From assembly GCA_014379205.1 (NCBI GenBank), contig JACMME010000180.1:1-33854 (forward strand): a stretch of DNA of 33,854 bases, in the 5' to 3' direction. Positions within the stretch are counted from its first letter, which is position 1, and every line of letters starts with the position of its first letter. The translations under genes were made by a program, and so were the position numbers. Below the pieces are notes generated by a model. That model was given only the letters and a program-made list of their open reading frames with translations, was not told the origin of the DNA and searched no databases. Shown piece after piece: positions 1 through 6,085 of this stretch. This stretch comes from Gemmatimonadaceae bacterium (GTDB taxonomy: Bacteria > Gemmatimonadota > Gemmatimonadetes > Gemmatimonadales > Gemmatimonadaceae).

Positions 1-69
1 ACTCGAACCCCCACGGATTGCTCCACTGGATCCTAAGTCCAGCGCGTCTACCAGTTCCGCCACTCTCGC
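1..69 (-). tRNA. tRNA-Leu (anticodon UAG), 3' end cut by the window edge
   Basis: Read on the minus strand, the sequence starts with an acceptor strand GCGAGAG at 69-63, followed by a D-arm (GGCGGAACTGGTAGACGC), an anticodon stem-loop CTGGA/CTTAGGA/TCCAG with anticodon TAG (plus-strand CTA at 33-35), a class II variable arm, and a T-arm with GGTTCGA at the window start. The long variable region and the anticodon both indicate leucine (CUA/CUN codons). The 3' half of the T-arm and the acceptor 3' strand lie outside the window. Confidence 0.93.
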
Positions 70-140
70 TTTTCTGTCACTTGAAGCTAAGTGGTCGATT
101 ACATGAATGTGCAAAATTCGCGGCGTGCTTGCAGAGCCGG

Positions 141-229
141 GTGCCCGGTTGGGCGCAACGAGTTTCCGGTTGCCGGGCACAGCAAGTTATGCCAACCGGA
201 ACTCAACCACCGGGCGAGTTCCGGTGGTT
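141..229 (-). terminator. Inverted-repeat region after degP, probable transcription end
   Basis: A perfect 9-bp stem AACCACCGG (205-213) / CCGGTGGTT (221-229) with a 7-nt loop overlaps the degP stop codon. Further downstream on the minus strand is a second inverted repeat, GTGCCCGG (141-148) / CCGGGCAC (173-180). The region also repeats CCGGAACTC / GAGTTCCGG-like words. No U-tract follows either stem, so this could be an intrinsic-like terminator or an mRNA 3'-end stabiliser. Nothing else is recognisable between the tRNA and degP. Confidence 0.45.
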
Positions 230-1782
230 TAACTCCCCACTCGCACGCTAACGACTCTCGTGGCCTTGTCGGCGCTTCGGTCCTGCATGTTGTAGACAAG
301 CAGTGTCACCACCTGTCCGGTTTTAACCTTGGAGAGCAGGGCTTCAAGTTCGGCAGCCGTGGTGACTCTCCGCCGTTCGGGGTACAGCACCTCGATAACA
401 ACAAGGCCCGGAAACAGCCGCTGGTATGAAGGACCGTTGACGTTAACGTCGGTAATTACCACTCCGCGCTCGGCCTCGGATATTTCAGCGCGGCGTACCT
501 GCTCCGCAGTGAGGGGCGCAACCGCGATACCAATCTTGTCGTACGTCTGGCTTTTCTCTGGCGCGCCATCATTGCGCTCCGCACTGGCTACCTGTTCCTC
601 AGCCTGCGCCTCGCCGAGCTTCACCTGAAAGGTCATCCGGGTTCCAAATCGCATGGTCACAACTTGAACGCTCTGACCGGGCTGCAGGGAGCGCACGAAT
701 CGTTGCAGCGTGGAAACACGGTCTACTTCGCGACCTGCCACGGACACGATGACGTCGCCAGCCTGAATGCCTGCACGTTTCGCTGGGCTTCCTTCGGTCG
801 GATTGAAGCCATTCACGATAACGCCACGAATCTCCTTGAGGCCGGCACTCTGCGCGTCCTCGGGCGTTACATCGTTGATGAGGACGCCGAGTATGGCGCG
901 CTCAACTCGGCCCGTCTTGACCAAATCATCCATCACGTCTTTCGCGAGCGTGATCGGGATTGCAAATCCATAGCCCGCGTAAGTTCCCGTCGGACTTGCG
1001 ATCGCGCTGTTTATCCCGATGACTTCGCCACGCGCGTTCACAAGCGGTCCGCCGGAGTTACCGGGGTTGATGGCGGCATCAGTCTGTATGTAGTCAACGA
1101 TTGCCGAAGGATTACCGCCGTACAGTTGGCGAAGCGATCCTCCACCCCTGTTCAGTGCGCTCACGATGCCTGCCGTAACCGTGAAATCGAGCGCCAGAGG
1201 GTTGCCGATGGCGAGCACCCATTCGCCCACGCGAGTGTTCAAATCGTTGCCCAGCGTTACAGCCGGCAGCCCGGACGCTTCGATCTTGATGACCGCAACA
1301 TCGGTGAGGGGATCACGCCCGATGACCTTAGCGCTGAAGACACGGCGATCCTGCAATGCGACGGTTACGCGGTCGGCGCCAGCGACTACGTGATTGTTCG
1401 TCATGATGTAACCGTCGGGCGTCACAATAAAGCCCGAGCCGCTTCCCTCAGAAGGCTGCTGGCGCTGCCTGTTGGGATCCAGCTGATCGAAAAACTCCTC
1501 CATCCCGGGAGGCACTTGTCCGCGACGTTGTGGCGTTCCGCGCCGAGCGTCCTGACGGGTCTGAATGGAGACTACGGCGGGCGTTAAATGCTCGGCAATG
1601 GAGACGAAAGCGTTGCTCGTTTCAGTGAGCGACTGCACTGTCGACGCCGGAGGCCGCGAAGCGCTCGAGCTTTGCTGGGCGTAGCCAAAGGGTGTGAGGT
1701 TGAACCCCGAAGCGACCAACAGGCCTCCAATAAAGGCTGCTGTAGCGACAAGGCCGATACTTAAGCGAGCGGTTTTCGACAT
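229..1782 (-). CDS. degP: DegP/HtrA-type periplasmic serine protease (Do family)
   Basis: Protein of 517 aa. Residues 1-35 form a signal peptide or anchor (hydrophobic 9-27, AYAQ-like end). The trypsin-like domain (about 60-265) carries the full triad: His131 in TNNHVV, Asp161 in LTDVAVIKI, and Ser243 in PGNSGGPL. Two PDZ domains follow (about 285-375 and 410-510), the arrangement of DegP/DegQ rather than single-PDZ DegS. A flexible Q/R/P-rich LA-loop-like insert lies at 76-113. The family degrades or refolds misfolded envelope proteins. The gene lies downstream of dnaK on the same strand, but a 195-bp repeat-bearing gap suggests its own promoter. A short palindrome sits just upstream of the start. 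The symbol is given at family level; degQ or mucD-like naming is equally possible. Confidence 0.95.
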   Translation of the reverse strand: MSKTARLSIGLVATAAFIGGLLVASGFNLTPFGYAQQSSSASRPPASTVQSLTETSNAFVSIAEHLTPAVVSIQTRQDARRGTPQRRGQVPPGMEEFFDQLDPNRQRQQPSEGSGSGFIVTPDGYIMTNNHVVAGADRVTVALQDRRVFSAKVIGRDPLTDVAVIKIEASGLPAVTLGNDLNTRVGEWVLAIGNPLALDFTVTAGIVSALNRGGGSLRQLYGGNPSAIVDYIQTDAAINPGNSGGPLVNARGEVIGINSAIASPTGTYAGYGFAIPITLAKDVMDDLVKTGRVERAILGVLINDVTPEDAQSAGLKEIRGVIVNGFNPTEGSPAKRAGIQAGDVIVSVAGREVDRVSTLQRFVRSLQPGQSVQVVTMRFGTRMTFQVKLGEAQAEEQVASAERNDGAPEKSQTYDKIGIAVAPLTAEQVRRAEISEAERGVVITDVNVNGPSYQRLFPGLVVIEVLYPERRRVTTAAELEALLSKVKTGQVVTLLVYNMQDRSADKATRVVSVRVGS

Positions 1783-1798
1783 CGTGTTCTCGGAAAAG

Positions 1799-1817
1799 GT
1801 GTAAACTGAATTTACAC
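1799..1817. promoter_or_regulatory. Palindrome upstream of degP, candidate operator
   Basis: GTGTAAA-CTGAA-TTTACAC is a perfect 7-bp inverted repeat with a 5-bp centre, 16 bp upstream of the degP start. Its AT-rich arms stand out from the GC-rich surroundings, and TTTACA could double as a -35-like hexamer. The regulator is unknown. Confidence 0.4.
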
Positions 1818-1852
1818 GTCAGGGCGGAGCAAGTTTCAGAAATCAGGAAACA

Positions 1853-1874
1853 GGGAATCGGGAATCGGGAATCG
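1853..1874 (+). repeat. Heptamer direct repeat (GGGAATC) x3
   Basis: Three tandem copies of GGGAATC with exact 7-bp period (GGG at 1853, 1860, 1867). It lies in the degP-dnaK gap and is nearly complementary to the array at 1926-1954. Confidence 0.85.
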
Positions 1875-1925
1875 TATTACTTCGTTGCCTTTCCGGGCAG
1901 AAAGGTTGTCGGGATCCTTATCCAT

Positions 1926-1954
1926 GAATCCCGTTTCCCGTTTCCCGTTTCCCG
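1926..1954 (-). repeat. Heptamer repeat, four G-tracts on the minus strand (G-quadruplex motif)
   Basis: CCC tracts at 1930, 1937, 1944 and 1951 are separated by 4 nt, giving the minus-strand unit GGGAAAC x3 plus GGGATTC. Four G3 tracts with 4-nt loops satisfy the standard G-quadruplex pattern. The array can also pair with 1853-1874, with about one T:T mismatch per 7 bp, giving a long imperfect hairpin between dnaK and degP. Confidence 0.8.
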
Positions 1955-1977
1955 TCCTGGATCCTTGCCCTTGATAC

Positions 1978-3927
1978 CTACTTCTTGGTCTCGTCTACGA
2001 TCTCGTAGTCTGCCTCCACGACATCGTCCTTGCCGGGAGAGGCTCCGCGATCAGCCGCATCACTCGTGCCCGCGGCTCCGGCATCCGCAGCGGGTCCCTG
2101 GGATTCGGATGCCTGTTGAGTGGCGTACAGGGATTGACCGGCTTCGCTATACACCCTGGTGAGCTCCTCCTGGGCGGTCCGAATTGCCGCCATGTCGTCA
2201 CCGCGTAGCGATTTGCGCGCGGTTTCAACAGCTTCCTCGAGACGCTTGCGCACATCCTCGCCAAGTCGGTCCGACCACTCCTTGGAATTTTTTTCCACCT
2301 CGTAAGTCATGCTGTCGAGCCGGTTGCGTGTATCGATCTCTTCGCGCCGCTTCTTGTCCTCGTCGGCGTGCAACTCGGCATCCTTGACCATGCGCTGGAT
2401 CTCGGATTCCGAAACTCCACTCGAAGCTTCGATTCGGATTTTCTGCTCCTTGCCCGTCGTCTTGTCCTTGGCCGTCACGTGCAGAATACCGTTCGCGTCT
2501 ATGTCGAACGTAACCTCCACCTGAGGCATGCCGCGCGGAGCGGGAGGAATACCCGTCAACTGAAACTTGCCAATCGTCTTGTTGTGGACTGAAAGCTCTC
2601 GTTCACCCTGCAGCACGTGGATCTCGACTGTCGTCTGATTGTCCTCGGCAGTCGAAAAGACTTCGCTCTTCTTTGTGGGTATTGTCGTGTTGCGCGCGAT
2701 CAGTACGGTGGTGACCCCGCCCAATGTCTCGATTCCCAGTGAAAGCGGAGTGACGTCGAGAAGGAGCACGTCCTTTTGCTCCCCCGTTAGTACCGCTCCC
2801 TGAATGGCCGCTCCGATTGCGACTACCTCGTCCGGATTGACACCCTTGTGCGGCTCTTTCTTGAAGAAGTCCTTGACTATCTGCTGGACTTTCGGAATGC
2901 GCGTCGAGCCTCCCACGAGAATCACCTCGTCGACCTCTTCGGGCTTCATTCCGGCATCCTTCAGCGCCAGCTGCATGGGCGGTATTGTGCGCTGAATCAG
3001 ATCGTCCACTAGCTGCTCGAACTTTGCACGGCTAAGCGAGTAGTTGAGGTGCTTTGGGCCGGTCTGATCGGCGGTGATGAACGGGAGATTGATGTCCGTT
3101 TGCTGCACCGTGGACAATTCCATCTTGGCCTTTTCAGCACCTTCCTTCAGTCGCTGAAGGGCCATCGGATCCTTGGAAAGGTCGATTCCCTGATCGCGTT
3201 TGAACTCGGTGACTATCCAGTCGATGACACGCTGGTCAAAATCATCGCCGCCGAGGTGCGTATCTCCGTTAGTGGCTTTTACTTCGAACTGGCGCGAGCC
3301 TTCCACATCGTACAACTCGAGTACCGAGATATCGTAGGTTCCGCCGCCGAGGTCGAAAACCGCGATCTTCTCGTCCTTTTTCTTGTCGAGACCATAGGCG
3401 AGGGCGGCGGCTGTCGGCTCATTGATGATCCGAAGAACGTCCAAGCCGGCAACGCGGCCGGCGTCCTTGGTTGCCTGGCGCTGCGAGTCGTTGAAGTACG
3501 CCGGTACCGTTACGACCGCCTTCGTTACCTTGGTGCCCAGATAGTCCTCGGCGGTCTGCTTCATCTTCTGAAGGATCATCGCCGAAATCTCGGGCGGGGT
3601 GTACCGCTTTCCCTGCACTTCGACGGTACTCAGGTCATTCTGGCCTGCAACAATCTTGTAAGGAACGCGCTTGCTTTCTTCCTGGACTTCGCCAGTCTTG
3701 CGCCCCATGAAGCGCTTGATGGAGAAAACCGTGTTCTGAGGGTTAGTCACTGCCTGGCGTTTAGCCACCTGTCCGACGAGCCGCTCGCCGTCTTTTGTAA
3801 ATCCGACAACGGAGGGAGTCACACGTCCACCCTCCGCATTCGGAATAACAACAGGATCGCCGCCTTCCATGACAGCGACCACAGAATTCGTGGTTCCCAA
3901 ATCGATTCCAATCACTTTTTCCGCCAT
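1978..3927 (-). CDS. dnaK: Chaperone DnaK (Hsp70)
   Basis: Full-length 649-aa Hsp70. The N-terminal ATPase begins [11 protein letters not shown] (residues 5-15), with phosphate-2 motif [23 protein letters not shown], and adenosine motif [11 protein letters not shown]. The linker and substrate-binding domain contain [15 protein letters not shown] helical lid and an acidic C-terminus ending [12 protein letters not shown] follow. It folds nascent and stress-denatured proteins with DnaJ and GrpE. Neither partner gene is adjacent, so dnaK is a single-gene unit here, upstream of degP on the same strand. A good Shine-Dalgarno AGGAGAG lies 8 nt before the ATG, which fixes the start. Confidence 0.98.
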   Translation of the reverse strand: MAEKVIGIDLGTTNSVVAVMEGGDPVVIPNAEGGRVTPSVVGFTKDGERLVGQVAKRQAVTNPQNTVFSIKRFMGRKTGEVQEESKRVPYKIVAGQNDLSTVEVQGKRYTPPEISAMILQKMKQTAEDYLGTKVTKAVVTVPAYFNDSQRQATKDAGRVAGLDVLRIINEPTAAALAYGLDKKKDEKIAVFDLGGGTYDISVLELYDVEGSRQFEVKATNGDTHLGGDDFDQRVIDWIVTEFKRDQGIDLSKDPMALQRLKEGAEKAKMELSTVQQTDINLPFITADQTGPKHLNYSLSRAKFEQLVDDLIQRTIPPMQLALKDAGMKPEEVDEVILVGGSTRIPKVQQIVKDFFKKEPHKGVNPDEVVAIGAAIQGAVLTGEQKDVLLLDVTPLSLGIETLGGVTTVLIARNTTIPTKKSEVFSTAEDNQTTVEIHVLQGERELSVHNKTIGKFQLTGIPPAPRGMPQVEVTFDIDANGILHVTAKDKTTGKEQKIRIEASSGVSESEIQRMVKDAELHADEDKKRREEIDTRNRLDSMTYEVEKNSKEWSDRLGEDVRKRLEEAVETARKSLRGDDMAAIRTAQEELTRVYSEAGQSLYATQQASESQGPAADAGAAGTSDAADRGASPGKDDVVEADYEIVDETKK

Positions 3928-3966
3928 GACTTGCCTCTCCTGAGTGTGGCTTTTCTATAAATTGTA
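3928..3966 (-). promoter_or_regulatory. dnaK ribosome binding site and candidate -10
   Basis: On the minus strand AGGAGAG (about 3934-3940) precedes the dnaK ATG. Further upstream are two -10-like hexamers, TACAAT (3966-3961) and TATAGA (3959-3954), without a convincing -35. No sigma-32-like CTTGAA/CCCCAT pair and no complete CIRCE element is visible. Confidence 0.4.
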
Positions 3967-4026
3967 TTTCGCCGACCTGGCGCACTCGACAGCTTGGGGG
4001 TAGGTCACTTCCCCGGCGCAAGGGTG

Positions 4027-4224
4027 ATGCCGCCGCAATGTGCCGAAATGGCAGATTTCAAGACCCGCAGCCCTTACATCGATGTCTACCGCGACTTACC
4101 GCCTGTCCATCTGTCGCGCCGCGATCCCTGGACGAAGTGCGTCGACATCGCCAAGAAATACACCGAAAGCTATTTTCCCTGCACTGAGGAAGTCTCACAC
4201 TCTCTGTCCCGCACGCTTGAATGA
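4027..4224 (+). CDS. Small hypothetical protein coupled to the rhomboid gene
   Basis: Possible 65-aa product with no recognised domain, signal peptide or membrane segment. The stop TGA overlaps the rhomboid ATG (ATGA, 4221-4224), the usual sign of translational coupling. Codon third positions are mostly G/C, as in neighbouring genes. Start choices are ATG 4027, ATG 4048 (65 or 58 aa) or TTG 3994, none with a strong Shine-Dalgarno (AGGG lies only 2 nt before 4027). The C-terminal half holds two cysteines and many charged or aromatic residues. It could be a genuine small protein or only a leader, and it starts inside the divergent dnaK promoter region. Confidence 0.4.
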   Translation: MPPQCAEMADFKTRSPYIDVYRDLPPVHLSRRDPWTKCVDIAKKYTESYFPCTEEVSHSLSRTLE

Positions 4225-5000
4225 TTCCGCTCGGCGACAACCTTCCTACGCTTCGTCGGCCCATTGTTACCTTGACGGTAATTGGCGCGACCGCGGCTGT
4301 GTGGCTATTCGGGCAGGGCGCAGGGCTGAATGACGTCGCGCTCGCGACCAGCGTCTGTAATCTTGGCTTGGTACCGGGAGAGTTGACTCGGCAGGCTCCA
4401 CTGGGATTCGCGGTACCGCTGACCGAAGGGTTGACCTGCAATGTCGACAACGAGCGCATCAACGTGTTGACACCGCTTTTGTCGATCTTTCTCCACGGGA
4501 GCTGGGCCCACATCATCGGCAACATGCTATTCCTGTTCGTCTTCGGAAACAACGTAGAAGACAGTATGGGGCATTTTCGCTTTCTTTTGTTTTATCTGCT
4601 TTGCGGGCTGGCGGCCGCGGCGTCGCACGTTTTGCTGAATCCGGCTTCTCCGGTTCCAACCGTGGGCGCATCTGGTGCTGTCTCGGGGGTCATGGGTGCG
4701 TATCTGCTCCTGTATCCTCGAGCGCGCATCAAAATGCTCTTCATCTTTTTCATCTTCTTTAAAGTCTTTCGAATCCAGGCGTGGATGGTTCTGATATGGT
4801 GGTTCCTGTTGCAGGTAGTAACAGGGCTCCCGGAATTGATATCCGTGCGAAGCGATATTTCTGGTGGCGTCGCGGTGTGGGCACACGTGGGCGGATTTCT
4901 AGCAGGCGCGATTCTCATCAAATTGTTTGCCGACCGCGCGATGGTCACAGCCCACAAGCAGGCTTATGGGGTGCAGCACGGATATGGGTGGCGGGGCTGA
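4221..5000 (+). CDS. Rhomboid-family intramembrane serine protease
   Basis: 259-aa polytopic membrane protein with about six to seven hydrophobic segments (about 14-32, 98-110, 119-140, 146-165, 171-183, 187-203, 214-236). The rhomboid catalytic dyad is visible: Ser151 in GASG (149-152) and His222 in WAHVGGF of a late helix. The family HGSWAHIIGNM motif at 92-102 supplies the conserved His/Asn of helix 2. A long loop after the first helix (33-88) is typical of this subgroup. Rhomboids cleave transmembrane substrates within the bilayer; the substrate is unknown. The ATG overlaps the preceding small ORF's stop, and a weak terminator-like hairpin follows. Confidence 0.92.
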   Translation: MIPLGDNLPTLRRPIVTLTVIGATAAVWLFGQGAGLNDVALATSVCNLGLVPGELTRQAPLGFAVPLTEGLTCNVDNERINVLTPLLSIFLHGSWAHIIGNMLFLFVFGNNVEDSMGHFRFLLFYLLCGLAAAASHVLLNPASPVPTVGASGAVSGVMGAYLLLYPRARIKMLFIFFIFFKVFRIQAWMVLIWWFLLQVVTGLPELISVRSDISGGVAVWAHVGGFLAGAILIKLFADRAMVTAHKQAYGVQHGYGWRG

Positions 5001-5006
5001 CGCGCG

Positions 5007-5024
5007 AAGGGGCTTTGCCCTTTT
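5007..5024 (+). terminator. Weak intrinsic terminator after the rhomboid gene
   Basis: AAGGGGC-TTT-GCCCTT with one bulge forms a short hairpin followed by a T run (5021-5024), 6 nt past the rhomboid stop. Confidence 0.45.
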
Positions 5025-5055
5025 ATGCGTGACATTGTCCACGTAGTTTGAGTCC

Positions 5056-5364
5056 ATGCACCTCGCCAGAGTCGTGGGTCGAGTAGTCGCAACCGTAAAG
5101 CAGGACACTCTTTCAGCTGTGACGCTGCAGTGGATTCAGCCCGTTACGGCTAGCGGTGTGGCGAGTGGGAAGCCGCTTGTGGCCGTAGACTGTATCGGTT
5201 CGGGACCCGGTGAGCTCGTTTTCTATGTTACTTCGCGCGAGGCGACGCTCACGCTGCGGAATAGCTTCGCGGCGGCCGACGCAGGCATCGTAGGGAAAGT
5301 GGATTGGACGAACATCATGGGCGTCAGGACGCGACCGGAGGAGAGCGGAAACGGACCAGCTTAA
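5056..5364 (+). CDS. EutN/CcmL-family microcompartment vertex protein (BMC-P), copy 1
   Basis: 102-aa protein matching the pentameric vertex family through most of its length: N-terminal MHLARVVGRVVATVKQDTL, the QPV...G...G..LVAVDCIGSGPGE core at about 27-56, and C-terminal ADAGIVGKVDWTNI at about 75-88. In place of the usual GSSAR turn it reads SREATLT, so it is a divergent copy. BMC-P pentamers cap the corners of polyhedral protein shells (carboxysomes, metabolosomes). No hexameric BMC-H/T shell gene is near. It sits alone between the rhomboid and convergent sixA genes. A second EutN homologue lies at 16087-16359. A free-standing EutN protein with a non-shell role cannot be excluded. Confidence 0.88.
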   Translation: MHLARVVGRVVATVKQDTLSAVTLQWIQPVTASGVASGKPLVAVDCIGSGPGELVFYVTSREATLTLRNSFAAADAGIVGKVDWTNIMGVRTRPEESGNGPA

Positions 5365-5392
5365 GACCTTCGGCCTGGCACTTACTTCCTGA

Positions 5393-5896
5393 CTATCGCC
5401 CGAGGTCGCGAAGATGAGCCGGCGCAAGCGCCCACAGCAGTACTGCCGAACCTGCGCGCGGTACGTCCTCCATGCGTAGAAAGCACGCGCCTCCTTTCTT
5501 GATCGCGATAATCGGAGCTCCCTTTCCACCTGCGAGCAAGCCGACGATGCGAGGAAGGCCGGGATCGTGCCCCACCGCAGCGATGGTACTTTCGGCGTCC
5601 TGAGCGCGCAGCCAGGCCAGGAAAGCAGACGGCGGTTTATCCGGAGCGAGCGATTCGACCAACAGAGGTACTGAGCCGTACGTCGCGGAAACAATCCTGG
5701 CCGTTTCAACTGTCCGTACCAAAGGACTCGCCGCCAGGAGGTCGATAGCCGGTACGAGTCGTTGAAGGCCTGTGGTGACGGCGCGCATGCGCCGGCGTCC
5801 CACGTCCGTAAGCGGCCGGTCGAAATCAGCCGCTCCAGTGCGGGCGAATACGTCACGATCCTGCGCTATTGCGTGGCGGATGAGTAGAAGGTGCAT
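5393..5896 (-). CDS. sixA: SixA-type phosphohistidine phosphatase (histidine phosphatase superfamily)
   Basis: 167 aa. The N-terminal catalytic LIRHAIA motif contains the nucleophilic His8 and Arg7. The second catalytic His is in AVGHDPGL (His110), with Arg61 in SPLVRTVETA. The size and short active-site motif fit SixA rather than phosphoglycerate mutase. E. coli SixA removes phosphate from phosphohistidine of HPt/PTS proteins. Here it is divergent from polyphosphate kinase, which itself works through a phosphohistidine; SixA-like genes often lie near ppk or CHAD genes, but a direct link is inference. The 189-bp divergent region holds a perfect palindrome and a Pho-box-like site. Confidence 0.88.
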   Translation of the reverse strand: MHLLLIRHAIAQDRDVFARTGAADFDRPLTDVGRRRMRAVTTGLQRLVPAIDLLAASPLVRTVETARIVSATYGSVPLLVESLAPDKPPSAFLAWLRAQDAESTIAAVGHDPGLPRIVGLLAGGKGAPIIAIKKGGACFLRMEDVPRAGSAVLLWALAPAHLRDLGR

Positions 5897-5927
5897 GCAG
5901 ATACGGGGTTTCGGGTGCTAGATTTCA

Positions 5928-5950
5928 GACTATCGCAGTGCGCGATAGTC
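5928..5950. promoter_or_regulatory. Perfect palindrome between sixA and ppk
   Basis: GACTATCGC-AGTGC-GCGATAGTC is a 9-bp perfect inverted repeat with a 5-bp centre. It lies 31 bp upstream of the sixA start on the sixA side of the divergent region, and no T-tract follows. It is a candidate operator or leader hairpin. Confidence 0.45.
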
Positions 5951-5982
5951 GAAGGTCAGGAATGGCCTCGGTAAACATCCGC

Positions 5983-6000
5983 GTGACAAAATCGTTACAG
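5983..6000. promoter_or_regulatory. Pho-box-like site between sixA and ppk
   Basis: On the minus strand CTGTAAC-GATT-TTGTCAC forms two 7-mers 11 bp apart, resembling the PHO box (two CTGTCAT-like 7-mers with a 4-bp spacer). The plus-strand word GTGACAAAATCGTTACA matches 15 of 17 positions at 10461-10477. A CATAGC -10-like hexamer follows about 32 bp toward ppk. Confidence 0.45.
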
Positions 6001-6085
6001 AGGCAACGGGCCCCGGCGGACACAGAACGCCATAGCTTGCCAGTCCGCCTCTTACTTGCGACGAGTCTCACTAACTGATGCACTG

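Noticed and set aside
664-1587. 307-codon plus-strand ORF opposite degP
   Set aside because: Antisense of a complete protease gene with all catalytic motifs; its translation has no recognisable domain.
3049-3960. 303-codon plus-strand ORF opposite dnaK
   Set aside because: Mirror frame of the highly conserved DnaK ATPase domain; long antisense frames are common in GC-rich genes.
3976-3992. CIRCE (HrcA operator) upstream of dnaK
   Set aside because: Only a partial right half (GAGTGC) is present; the matching TTAGCACTC arm at the required 9-bp spacing is absent.
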